Position numbers and translations under genes: made by a program
DNA from: Bordetella genomosp. 13
Lineage (GTDB): Bacteria; Pseudomonadota; Gammaproteobacteria; Burkholderiales; Burkholderiaceae_B
NCBI RefSeq assembly: GCF_002119665.1
Contig: NZ_CP021111.1
Coordinates: forward strand, 1,736,001 to 1,800,000
Reading direction: 5' to 3'
Length of the DNA stretch: 64,000 nucleotides
In this document: one piece after another, positions 56,355 to 64,000 of the stretch
How positions within the stretch are numbered: the first letter of the stretch is position 1
Layout of the letters: each line of letters opens with the position of its first letter
The notes under the pieces: generated by a model
Seen by the model: only the letters and a program-made list of their open reading frames with translations
Told to the model about the DNA's origin: nothing
Databases searched by the model: none

Positions 56355-56604
56355 AAAGTTTGATCTTTACCGGGGTGAGCGCCGTAGCCGAAACATTGCG
56401 GTTACAGCCATTACGCCACAATCCCCGCAAAAGAGTAAATAAGTGCTCAAAAAGTTGCGTTCTTGCACGAATGAATCGTCGCGTTTCCCCGACAATCTCG
56501 CAGCAAGGCACAACCCGCTCCGGGCCGCGCGACAGCTCGACCTGTAGCTCGTTTGCAACGCCATCGCCAGCGCACTGTGCGAGCTCCCTGCAGACAGACA
56601 CTGA

Positions 56605-57345
56605 ATGCCGAACGCTGAAGAAAGCCTGGTTCAATACGCTCCGTTGGTCCGCAAACTTGCGCTGCAGCTGCTCGCGCGCTTGCCGGCCAGCGTGCAGCTC
56701 GACGACCTCGTCCAGGCCGGCATGATCGGACTGCTGGACGCCATTCGGCGCTACCAGGAGAACCCCGACGCGCAGTTCGAGACCTACGCCACGGCCCGCA
56801 TCCGCGGCGCCATGCTCGACGAATTGCGCAGCCAGGACTGGCTGCCCCGCAGCGTGCGCAGCAAGAGCCGACGCATCGAGACTGCCATCCAGCGCCAGGA
56901 ACAGCTGCTGATGCGGGCGCCCAGCGAAGCCGAGATCGCCGCCGAGCTCGGCGTGCCGCTGACCGAGTACCGGGACATGCTGGCCGACGCCCAGGGCATC
57001 CAGATCCTGCATTACGAAGACTTCGGCCGCGACGGCGAAAGCGACGGCCAATGGATCGACGCGCCCGCTGGCGACCAAGCCACCCCGCTCGACAGCCTGC
57101 TGGCCAGCGACCTGCGGCGCGCGCTCATCGAGGCGATCAACGCCCTGCCCGAGCGCGAAAAGCTGCTGATGTCCCTGTGCTACGAACAGGGGCTGAACCT
57201 GAAAGAAATCGGCGCAGTGCTCAACGTCACCGAAGCGCGCGTGTGCCAATTGCGTTCGCAGGCCACGGCGCGCATCCGCGCCTACCTGAAGGAACAGGCC
57301 TGGCAGCAGTTGCCGTCCGACGTGCATCTGGCCCAGGTCGTCTGA
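56605..57345 (+). CDS. fliA: Flagellar sigma factor FliA (sigma-28)
   Basis: 246-residue sigma factor for late flagellar genes. It contains region 1.2/2 (EESLVQYAPLVRKLALQLLARLPASVQLDDLVQAGMIGLLDAIRRY; FETYATARIRGAMLDELRSQDWLPRSVRSKSRRIE), region 3 and region 4 (ALIEAINALPEREKLLMSLCYEQGLNLKEIGAVLNVTEARVCQLRSQATARIRAYL). FlgM (36675) is its anti-sigma factor. It lies directly upstream of its main target fliC. Confidence 0.98.
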   Translation: MPNAEESLVQYAPLVRKLALQLLARLPASVQLDDLVQAGMIGLLDAIRRYQENPDAQFETYATARIRGAMLDELRSQDWLPRSVRSKSRRIETAIQRQEQLLMRAPSEAEIAAELGVPLTEYRDMLADAQGIQILHYEDFGRDGESDGQWIDAPAGDQATPLDSLLASDLRRALIEAINALPEREKLLMSLCYEQGLNLKEIGAVLNVTEARVCQLRSQATARIRAYLKEQAWQQLPSDVHLAQVV

Positions 57346-57461
57346 ACACATCATCCGCCCATACGCCTTCGGCGCCGGCCAAACGCGCCGGCCGCCACCG
57401 ATCCCACACCGCTTCAACGCGGGTCCGCGAAAAAAACTCGCAATCCAGCGACCTGATCCCC

Positions 57462-57488
57462 TAAAGGTTGCGATCGACAGGCCGTAAC
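57462..57488 (+). promoter_or_regulatory. FliA (sigma-28) promoter for fliC
   Basis: TAAA at 57462-57465, 15-base spacer, GCCGTAAC at 57481-57488, 87 bases before the fliC start. It is a near-consensus sigma-28 promoter and the reference form for the others in the window. Confidence 0.9.
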
Positions 57489-57575
57489 CCAGGCAGCGGG
57501 TCGAGATGCGGCCCGCAACGCAGGGCGGCCTCAGCTGCCCGGTTTGAAGAAGCCTTTCTCTCTTGGGAGCTATTC

Positions 57576-58715
57576 ATGGCTGCTGTTATCAACACCAATT
57601 ACCTGTCGCTGGTTGCTCAAAACAACCTGAACAAGTCCCAGTCGTCGCTCGGCACCGCCATCGAGCGTCTGTCCTCCGGCCTGCGCATCAACAGCGCCAA
57701 GGATGACGCCGCCGGCCTGGCGATCGCCAACCGCTTCACCTCGAGCGTCCGCGGCCTGTCGCAAGCTGCCCGCAACGCCAACGACGGCATCTCGCTGGCT
57801 CAGACGACCGAAGGCGCCACCGCCGAAATCACGACCCACCTGCAGCGCATCCGCGAACTGTCGGTGCAGGCCGCCAACGGCACCTACTCCTCGACCGACC
57901 TGGCTTCGATGCAGGAAGAAATCGAAGAGCGCGTCGCCGACATCGACCGTATCAGCCAACAGACCGACTTCAACGGCGTCAAGGTTCTGTCGTCCGACCA
58001 GGAAATGACCCTGCAAGTCGGTTCGCGCGACGGCGAAACCATCACCGTCAGCCTGAAGGAAATCAGCTCCAGCACGCTGAACCTGGCCGATTTCAGCATC
58101 GCCGGCCCGCAAGGCACGACCGAAGCCTACGCTGGCGGCACCGCGGCTGGCGCCGTCACGCTGAAGTCGACCAACGGCGAAGGCGAAGCGACCGCCGTCA
58201 GCGCCGCCAACGTCACCCTGAAGGACGTGAGCACGGGCACCACGCAAGGCGGCGCCACCGGCACGCTGGATCTGGTGCAAGACGACCGCGGCAACTGGTA
58301 CGTCCAAAGCGGCACCGGCGCTGCTGCCACGTACTACGCTGCCACCGTGACCGTCAAGGGCGGCACGGGCACGGCTGCTGCCACGACCAACCCCACCGCC
58401 ACCGTCACGTACGACTCGACCAAGGAACTGAGCGTCGCCAGCGACGATCCGCTGACCTCGCTCGACACCGCCCTGAACCAGGTCGACACGCTGCGCAGCA
58501 ACCTCGGTGCCGTTCAGAACCGTCTGGAATCGACCGTTTCCAACCTGAACAACATCGTGAACAACCTGTCGGCTTCGCGTTCGCGCATCGAAGATGCCGA
58601 CTACGCGACCGAAGTGTCGAACATGACCAAGGCCCAGATCCTGCAACAGGCTGGCACCTCGGTTCTGGCCCAGGCCAACCAGGTTCCGCAGACCGTTCTG
58701 TCGCTGCTGCGTTAA
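57576..58715 (+). CDS. fliC: Flagellin
   Basis: 379-residue filament subunit. The N-terminal D0/D1 has AAVINTNYLSLVAQNNLNKS, IERLSSGLRINSAKDDAAGLAIANRFTS and SLAQTTEGATAEITTHLQRIRELSVQAANGTYSS. The C-terminal D1/D0 has LNQVDTLRSNLGAVQNRLESTVSNLNNIVNNLSASRSRIEDADYATEVSNMTKAQILQQAG and ends VPQTVLSLLR. The central ~120 residues are Thr/Ser/Gly/Ala-rich, a surface-exposed variable domain suitable for O-glycosylation by the genes downstream. Ribosome site GGGAG precedes ATG 57576. Confidence 0.98.
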   Translation: MAAVINTNYLSLVAQNNLNKSQSSLGTAIERLSSGLRINSAKDDAAGLAIANRFTSSVRGLSQAARNANDGISLAQTTEGATAEITTHLQRIRELSVQAANGTYSSTDLASMQEEIEERVADIDRISQQTDFNGVKVLSSDQEMTLQVGSRDGETITVSLKEISSSTLNLADFSIAGPQGTTEAYAGGTAAGAVTLKSTNGEGEATAVSAANVTLKDVSTGTTQGGATGTLDLVQDDRGNWYVQSGTGAAATYYAATVTVKGGTGTAAATTNPTATVTYDSTKELSVASDDPLTSLDTALNQVDTLRSNLGAVQNRLESTVSNLNNIVNNLSASRSRIEDADYATEVSNMTKAQILQQAGTSVLAQANQVPQTVLSLLR

Positions 58716-58725
58716 TTCGCAACAC

Positions 58726-58795
58726 AAGGGAGGGGCGACCTACCGCCCTCCCCTTGACCGGCAGTCCCAAGAAACCCGCCTCGGCGGGTTTCTTG
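58726..58795 (+). terminator. Double hairpin terminator after fliC
   Basis: A strong hairpin pairs 58768-58780 (CAAGAAACCCGCC) with 58783-58795 (GGCGGGTTTCTTG), a typical terminator with T-rich descending arm. Just upstream, AAGGGAGGGGCG and CGCCCTCCCCTT form a second, imperfect GC-rich hairpin. Together they should strongly separate flagellin transcription from the glycosylation genes. Confidence 0.85.
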
Positions 58796-58881
58796 CATTC
58801 CAGCGCTCGAAAATTGGGCCTATTTCCCGATTCATACCTCGCAATTGAAAGTGGAGGGGCAGGTGTAGCCTAGGCATCCCG

Positions 58882-58907
58882 AAGATCGCCCTACTGGCGG
58901 GCATCTT
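58882..58907 (+). other. Stem-loop in leader of the glycosyltransferase gene
   Basis: AAGAT-c-GCCC (58882-58891) pairs with GGGC-ATCTT (58899-58907), one bulged base, 7-base loop. It lies 18 bases before the ATG at 58926. It has no T run, so it is more likely a leader structure than a terminator. Confidence 0.5.
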
Positions 58908-58925
58908 AAGAACATTCGCATCATC

Positions 58926-61900
58926 ATGCCCAAGACCGTCCGCTCCGTCCGTTCCTCGCCACAGGCCGTCACCATCATGGGGCTGTCGGCCTCGCAGGCG
59001 CAGTCCAGAACCGAACAGCAGCCGGCCGATCCGGTGGGCTGGAAAAGCCTGGGCGCGCATCACCTGGAAAGCGGTCGCCTCGATGAAGCCCGTTCGGCGC
59101 TGGACCAGGCCTTGCGGCTCGCCCCGCAAGACCCGGAAGCGCTGCGGGTGCTGGCCGATCTGGAAACCAGGGTAGGCGACCTGGCCGCCGCTCGCGAGGC
59201 GCTGCAGACGGCGCTGGACATCGAGCCGACCCACATACTGGGCCAGGTCAAGCTGGCCGAGATCCTGTATCGCCTCGGACTGCTCGACGAAGCCATCCAG
59301 TGCCTGGATCAAATACCCTCGAAGGGAAAGCATCGCGCCACGCTGCTCTCGTGGCGGGGCTTGGTGCAATTGGGCCGTGCCGAGTACGACGACGCCCGCC
59401 AGGCATTCGAAGCACTGATCGCCATCGAGCCGAAGCAGTACTCCGCCTGGAACAACCTGGGCAACGTGCATCGCGATCTCGGTGATCTTGAGCAGGCGGA
59501 GGCCTGCTACGCCAGGGCCTCCTCGATGACGCGCGACGACCCGCTGCCCCGGTCGAACTGGCTGACGGCGCTGCACTACAACCCGCAGGCCACCGTCGAG
59601 TCCATCCTGCAGGTCTGCAAGGACTGGGGCGCCATGTTCGTGCCGCAGACGCGCCCGACCAGGCCCACTCCGGCCGATCGTTCGCCCGGCAAGGTCCTGC
59701 GCGTCGGAATGTTCTCGGATGGGTTCCGGCAGCATCCCGTAGGCATGATGACCACGTCGGCACTGGAACACCTGTGCCGGCTCGGCGTAGACGTCTACGC
59801 CTACACCACCAATGCCAAAGAAGACCACATCACTCAGCGCGTCAAGGCGCTGGCACGCCGGTGGACGTCGATATCGCACCTCAACGACGATCAGTTCGCT
59901 CAACTGATCCGCGACGATCAGATAGACATCCTGATCGACCTATCCGGCCACAATGCCGGCTCGAGGATGCGCGCCGTGGCGCTGGAGCCCGCCCCCGTGC
60001 TGGTGAAATGGGTAGGCGGCCTGATCAACACCACGGGAGTCGAGGCCATCGACTACCTGATCACCGACAGCATCGAGTCTCCTCCGGGCAGCGATTATCT
60101 GTACACGGAGAAACTGATCCGCCTGCCGGACGACTACATCTGCTTCATGCCGCCGCAGTCGCCCCCTGCCGTTGCCGAGCTGCCCGCGCTGAGAAATGGC
60201 TACATCACCTTCGGCTGCTTCAACAACCCGACCAAGATCAATGAGGTCGTGCTGGCTCAATGGGCGCAACTCATGCACGACGTGCCGCAGTCGCGCCTGT
60301 TCCTGAAGGGCGCCGCCTACGGCACCGAAGCCTTGCGCCAGCGCATCCTGTCCGGGCTGGAAAAGCACGGTATCGAGGCCGGGCGCGTGCGCATCGAGGG
60401 ACGTTCGCCCCACCTCGAGTTGCTGGCCCGCTACAACGAAGTGGACATCGCGCTCGATCCCTGGCCGTACTCTGGCGGGCTGACGACGTGCGAAGCCATG
60501 CTGATGGGCGTACCGGTAGTGACCTTGCCTGGCCCGACCTTTGCCGGACGGCACTCCGCGACGCACCTGGTCAATGCCGGCATGCCCGAGTTGGTGGTGC
60601 AGGACTGGGACCAGTACCGCGGACGCGCCATGGAGCTGGCCTCCGATCTCCAGAGCCTTGCCACGATACGCAGCCACTTGCGGCAGATGCTGCTGGAATC
60701 GCCCGTCTGCGACAGCGCTCGATTCGGCAGCAACCTGGCCAATGCACTGCGGGCCATCTGGCAGCGCTACTGCGAGGGCGACGCGCCGGCCGCCTTGGCC
60801 TTCACGCCGGATGGCCAGCCCTGGTTCGAAGACAAGGATGGCCCGACGACACTGTTGCAGCCCGACGCGTCCGCACTGGCGGACGCCGACGCGCAAGACA
60901 GTTTCTCCTTCTCCTTCCAGGGCAAGATCGTGGCGCTGGACCACGGCGGCGCGCTGATCGAAAACCCGCTGCTTCAAGGCCCCGGCCAGATGGGCACGCT
61001 GAACGTCATCGCCCTGGACCCTGCCAGCCGGCTCCAGGAGGCCATGGGCAAGACGCGCGAAAAGTACATCAGCTCGTACCACAACCACATCGCCCTGGGC
61101 GACGGCGAACCCGGCGTCCTCTATGCCTGCCTCAATGCCGAAGTCAGCGGGACCCTGGAGCCCCTGCCCCCGGCCAGGCAACTGTCATTCATGCGGCAGC
61201 ATGCCAGCGTACTGGCCAGGCTGCCCATCTCCACGGTCCGGTTGGACAACATCGATGGCCTGGACAAGCTCGACTGGCTGATCCTGAACGAAACGTACGA
61301 CAACGAGAAGATCCTGCTGGGCGGCCAGCGCCTGTTGGAACAGGTGCTGGTCGTGCATATCCGCGTGCTGATGGCGCAGCTGTTCGAGAAGCAGCCCGAC
61401 CTGTCGTCCCTGATCAGACTGCTGGCGGCGCAGGGTTTCAACCTGCTGCAGCTGTGCAATCCCGAGTACGGCAGTTACTTCCCCGAGGACGGCAGCACCG
61501 CACCGCATCGCGGCTCCCAACTGCTAGGCATGGACGCCGTCTTCGTCCCGAGCGAAGCCCGCTTGAAGTCGCTGACCGCCAATCAGAGACTGAAGCTGGC
61601 ATTCCTTCTGCACACTAGCTATGGCGCCCCGGACGTGGCGTATGCCGCACTGAGGCACTCGGAAGGCGGAATAGCCGACCGCTACCTTGCCAGCACCGGC
61701 TGGCTGGTGCCGGACACCGTGAAGGCGCACGCCGAAGCGGCCAAGTCGCCGCTCGACGAGTTGCCTTCCGCCACCGGTAAGAAGCGATTCGTGCACCTCT
61801 GCTACAACAACGTCCATACGCAGAACTTCATCGACCTGATGGCCGACAGCGCCTTCGCAGAGGACTTCGCCCATCAGATCCTCGTCGAGAAGGCCCGCAG

Positions 61901-62864
61901 CATTCCCAACTACGACATCGATCTTGGAGACAATCCGAACGCGGTGTATTTCAGCCACGCGGCAGACATGCAGTCCGTGCTCGCGCACATCCTTCAGTCC
62001 GATGTCGAGGGCGTTTTCATCCATGGCCTGTTCTTTGAATGGCAGAAGACGTTGATCCGGGCCATCGGCGACAAGAAGAAAATCATCTGGATCATGTGGG
62101 GCGGTGACCTCTACAACCCCATCAAGGGCGGCAAGCCGCTATTCGATGTCGTGGAGCACATCGACGCCGTGGCCACCGGCACTGACGGGGACTATCGCCT
62201 GTTTCGCGAAACCTATGGCGAGCGGCCCAGGTTGCAGTTCGCCTACCCGAGCAAGACCGAATTCCAGAGCATTGAGCAGCCGAGAATCAAATCCAAGACG
62301 ATTTTCGTCGGCAACAGCGGTGACCCGGCCAATATGCACCTGGAGATCCTCGAAGCCCTGTCCACGAAGCCCGACATCGGCGATTACGAGATCGTGCTGC
62401 CGCTCTCGTACAACCTCTCGCCCGCGTACGAGCAGGAGTTACGCGTCGGCATTGCAAATCTGAAGCTCGAATCCCAGGTTCGCATGCTGACAGAGTTCAT
62501 GCCGTCGAAGGACTACTTCAAACTGCTGGCGAATTCAGAGATGGTCATCACAGCGCATCATCGGCAGCAGGCGCTCGGCAACCTGATGGCGGCTCTCTAT
62601 TTCGGCTGCAAATCCGTGCTGCGCAAGGAGATCGTGCTGAATGGCACGCAGATGCTCAATCCCGGCTGGGAACTTCTAACCAGCAGGATGGGTACCCATC
62701 CGATCGACTACGCGGACTTCCTGGCGACGAAGAAGCTCGCAGCTTTGCCGGTCGTCGCGGATGAACAGCTCGAGCAACAACGCGCGGGAGTGCTGGACTT
62801 CCAGGGGACCGGCACCTTCAAGGACATGCTGAAGCAACAGTTCTCCGCCGCCGCTCTGCTGTAA
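58926..62864 (+). CDS. TPR / SPINDLY-OGT-like / FkbM-like / WecF-like fusion glycosyltransferase
   Basis: 1312 residues without signal peptide or TM. TPR repeats lie at about 37-215. An OGT/SPINDLY-type catalytic region spans about 255-620: FSDGFRQHPVG with His270, DLSGHNAGSRM with HPAPV-like EPAPVLVKWVGG, GCFNNPTKI with Lys437, and LDPWPYSGGLTTCEAMLMGVPVVTLPGPTF. A segment at about 655-855 resembles an FkbM methyltransferase but lacks the usual DVxGxE motif. The C-terminal 950-1270 matches the WecF/Fuc4NAc transferase family (IWIMWGGDLYNP, FVGNSGDPANMHLEILEAL, LLANSEMVITAHHRQQALG). Its position after fliC suggests flagellin O-glycosylation. MGLSAS at residue 18 is an alternative start. Confidence 0.85.
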   Translation: MPKTVRSVRSSPQAVTIMGLSASQAQSRTEQQPADPVGWKSLGAHHLESGRLDEARSALDQALRLAPQDPEALRVLADLETRVGDLAAAREALQTALDIEPTHILGQVKLAEILYRLGLLDEAIQCLDQIPSKGKHRATLLSWRGLVQLGRAEYDDARQAFEALIAIEPKQYSAWNNLGNVHRDLGDLEQAEACYARASSMTRDDPLPRSNWLTALHYNPQATVESILQVCKDWGAMFVPQTRPTRPTPADRSPGKVLRVGMFSDGFRQHPVGMMTTSALEHLCRLGVDVYAYTTNAKEDHITQRVKALARRWTSISHLNDDQFAQLIRDDQIDILIDLSGHNAGSRMRAVALEPAPVLVKWVGGLINTTGVEAIDYLITDSIESPPGSDYLYTEKLIRLPDDYICFMPPQSPPAVAELPALRNGYITFGCFNNPTKINEVVLAQWAQLMHDVPQSRLFLKGAAYGTEALRQRILSGLEKHGIEAGRVRIEGRSPHLELLARYNEVDIALDPWPYSGGLTTCEAMLMGVPVVTLPGPTFAGRHSATHLVNAGMPELVVQDWDQYRGRAMELASDLQSLATIRSHLRQMLLESPVCDSARFGSNLANALRAIWQRYCEGDAPAALAFTPDGQPWFEDKDGPTTLLQPDASALADADAQDSFSFSFQGKIVALDHGGALIENPLLQGPGQMGTLNVIALDPASRLQEAMGKTREKYISSYHNHIALGDGEPGVLYACLNAEVSGTLEPLPPARQLSFMRQHASVLARLPISTVRLDNIDGLDKLDWLILNETYDNEKILLGGQRLLEQVLVVHIRVLMAQLFEKQPDLSSLIRLLAAQGFNLLQLCNPEYGSYFPEDGSTAPHRGSQLLGMDAVFVPSEARLKSLTANQRLKLAFLLHTSYGAPDVAYAALRHSEGGIADRYLASTGWLVPDTVKAHAEAAKSPLDELPSATGKKRFVHLCYNNVHTQNFIDLMADSAFAEDFAHQILVEKARSIPNYDIDLGDNPNAVYFSHAADMQSVLAHILQSDVEGVFIHGLFFEWQKTLIRAIGDKKKIIWIMWGGDLYNPIKGGKPLFDVVEHIDAVATGTDGDYRLFRETYGERPRLQFAYPSKTEFQSIEQPRIKSKTIFVGNSGDPANMHLEILEALSTKPDIGDYEIVLPLSYNLSPAYEQELRVGIANLKLESQVRMLTEFMPSKDYFKLLANSEMVITAHHRQQALGNLMAALYFGCKSVLRKEIVLNGTQMLNPGWELLTSRMGTHPIDYADFLATKKLAALPVVADEQLEQQRAGVLDFQGTGTFKDMLKQQFSAAALL

Positions 62865-62919
62865 CCGCGGCGCTGGTACGCCGTTTCCCAAACCGCACAC
62901 TTCGCCCCGCCACACGATC

Positions 62920-64000
62920 ATGATCCAAAGCTTGCCGTTCAACCGGCCGCACCAGACCGGTAAAGAACTCGCCTACATTGCCGAGGCCGCCTCCCGGCTG
63001 AAACTTTCCGGCGACGGAATGTTCACCGAGCGGTGCAATGCTTGGCTGGAGGCCAGCACCGGGTGCCCCAAGGCTCTGCTGATGCACTCGTGCACTGCGG
63101 CGCTGGAACTTGCGGCCCTGCTGTTGGACATCAAGCCAGGCGACGAAGTGATCATGCCGTCTTACACCTTCGTATCGACCGCCAATGCGTTTGTTCTGAG
63201 GGGTGCGGTTCCCGTCTTCGTCGATATCCGGCCGGACACACTCAACTTGGACGAACGCCTGTTGGAGGCCGCGATCACCGATCGCACGAAGGCCATCGTG
63301 CCCGTTCATTACGCCGGCGTCGCCTGCGAGATGGACGCCATCCTCGATATTGCTCGCCGCCACGGCCTGTATGTGATCGAAGACGCCGCGCAAGGCATCA
63401 TGGCTTCGTACAAGGGCCGACCGCTGGGTGCCATAGGTGATGTGGGAGCCCTGAGCTTCCATGAAACCAAAAACATCATCTCCGGCGAAGGCGGCGCGGT
63501 GCTGGTGAACAGGCCCGAACTGGCGCTGCGCGCCGAGATCATTCGCGAGAAGGGCACCGACCGCAGCCGCTTTCTCAGGGGCGAGGTGGACAAGTACACC
63601 TGGCAGGAAGTGGGCTCATCGTTCCTGCCGAGTGAGATTATTGCCGCCTTCCTGTGGGCCCAGATGGAACAGGCCAAGAGCTTGACGCAACAGCGCCTGG
63701 CGCTATGGAACAACTACCACGAAGCCCTGGCGCCGTTCGAGGCCGAAGGCATCCTGCGCCGCCCCATCATCCCCGCCCACTGTCAGCACAATGCCCATAT
63801 GTACTACGTGCTGCTCGATCCTTCGTTGAATCGCCAACGCATCCTGGCGGCGATGCGAGACCACCAAGTCTGCGCCGTTTCCCATTATGTGCCCCTGCAC
63901 TCCTCGCCCGGCGGACGCAGATATGCGCGGGCGCACGGCGATCTGCCCGTCACCGATGCGGTATCGGAACAACTAGTGCGTCTGCCGCTGTGGGTCGGCC
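62920..64000 (+). CDS. wecE: dTDP-4-amino-4,6-dideoxygalactose transaminase (partial)
   Basis: 360 codons before the right edge, nearly complete for the family (about 375). DegT/DnrJ/EryC1/StrS fold-type I aminotransferase: FNRPHQTGKELAYIAEAAS, GDEVIMPSYTFVSTANAFVLRGAVPVFVDI, PVHYAGVACEM, EDAAQGI (Asp at 155), and the PLP lysine in SFHETKNIISGEGGA (K184). The HETKN pattern and overall sequence match WecE/RffA, which aminates dTDP-4-keto-6-deoxyglucose to dTDP-4-amino-4,6-dideoxygalactose, precursor of Fuc4NAc. It lies 55 bases after the fusion glycosyltransferase on the same strand. Confidence 0.9.
   Translation, partial: MIQSLPFNRPHQTGKELAYIAEAASRLKLSGDGMFTERCNAWLEASTGCPKALLMHSCTAALELAALLLDIKPGDEVIMPSYTFVSTANAFVLRGAVPVFVDIRPDTLNLDERLLEAAITDRTKAIVPVHYAGVACEMDAILDIARRHGLYVIEDAAQGIMASYKGRPLGAIGDVGALSFHETKNIISGEGGAVLVNRPELALRAEIIREKGTDRSRFLRGEVDKYTWQEVGSSFLPSEIIAAFLWAQMEQAKSLTQQRLALWNNYHEALAPFEAEGILRRPIIPAHCQHNAHMYYVLLDPSLNRQRILAAMRDHQVCAVSHYVPLHSSPGGRRYARAHGDLPVTDAVSEQLVRLPLWVG

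Larger units (their letters stand above)
56195..56604. promoter_or_regulatory. flhDC / fliA divergent regulatory region
   Basis: 410 bases, clearly richer in A+T than the surroundings (about 56270-56480). It holds a perfect 15-base inverted repeat GAAATG-TGT-CATTTC (56282-56296), a tandem 11-base direct repeat GCAATTTgCCA/GCAATTTaCCA (56300-56321), and a palindrome ATGACAGTCAT (56340-56350) within TGACA-GTCA-TGTCA. No gene is visible. It must carry the flhDC promoter with its upstream regulators and the fliA promoter. Confidence 0.75.

Noticed and set aside
62867..62885. Small hairpin (CGGCG-CTGGTA-CGCCG) after the fusion glycosyltransferase
   Set aside because: Only five base pairs and a short TTT; likely chance in GC-rich DNA and the next gene follows on the same strand.
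1..64000. CRISPR arrays, tRNA/rRNA genes, insertion sequences, prophage or attachment sites
   Set aside because: None seen. Repeats present are coding microsatellites, receptor-domain homology or short regulatory repeats; no transposase or integrase-like protein is encoded.

Overview
The window is a nearly unbroken flagellum and chemotaxis locus from a GC-rich betaproteobacterium. Gene order (flhDC next to motAB-che, an flhB-flhA-flhF unit, and flgM/flgN/flgA divergent from flgB-L), the flagellin N-terminus (MAAVINTNYLS) and the folC/dedD-type edge suggest Alcaligenaceae, most likely Bordetella or Achromobacter. This is inferred from recognition of the proteins; no database search was run.

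Layout. 1-1533: end of a housekeeping unit (folC and a truncated SPOR/DedD gene, both minus). 1813-6728 (+): flaG, fliD, fliS, fliT, a second FliK-like gene, a small FlhB-C-terminal-like gene and a YcgR-N-like gene. 6772-18725: fliE (minus), divergent from fliFGHIJK and fliLMNOPQR (+), covering MS-ring, switch, export ATPase and export gate. 19177-25304 (minus): three chemoreceptors and a small lipoprotein. 25384-35658 (minus): flgBCDEFGHIJKL (rod, hook, rings, junction). 35832-37518 (+): flgA, flgM, flgN. 37654-43976 (minus): flhB, flhA and an oversized flhF. 44183-45217 (+): a GAF-GGDEF diguanylate cyclase. 45227-55156 (minus): motA, motB, a CheY-like regulator, cheA, cheW, a fourth chemoreceptor, cheR, cheB, cheY, cheZ. 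55283-56194 (minus): flhC, flhD. 56605-58715 (+): fliA, fliC. 58926-64000 (+): a glycosylation block.

Regulation fits a three-tier hierarchy: FlhDC at the top, then basal body/export genes with FliA and FlgM, then FliA-dependent late genes. I found close matches to the FliA (sigma-28) promoter form TAAA-N15-GCCG before flaG, flgM, fliC and flgK, and a variant before motA. The flhD-fliA intergenic region carries several symmetric and repeated elements that look like operators.

The most unusual part is just downstream of the flagellin gene. A 1312-residue protein joins TPRs, a SPINDLY/OGT-like glycosyltransferase domain, a degenerate FkbM-methyltransferase-like segment and a WecF-like (Fuc4NAc transferase family) domain. 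It is followed by a WecE/RffA-type sugar aminotransferase, which would make the dTDP-4-amino-4,6-dideoxygalactose precursor of the sugar that WecF enzymes transfer. Together they look like a self-contained flagellin glycosylation system. Other points of interest are a ~400-residue C-terminal extension on FlhF with no flhG nearby, a FliK-like/FlhB-C-like gene pair, a YcgR-N-like protein without PilZ, mosaic near-identical chemoreceptor signalling domains, and in-frame repeat tracts in receptor and CheA linkers.
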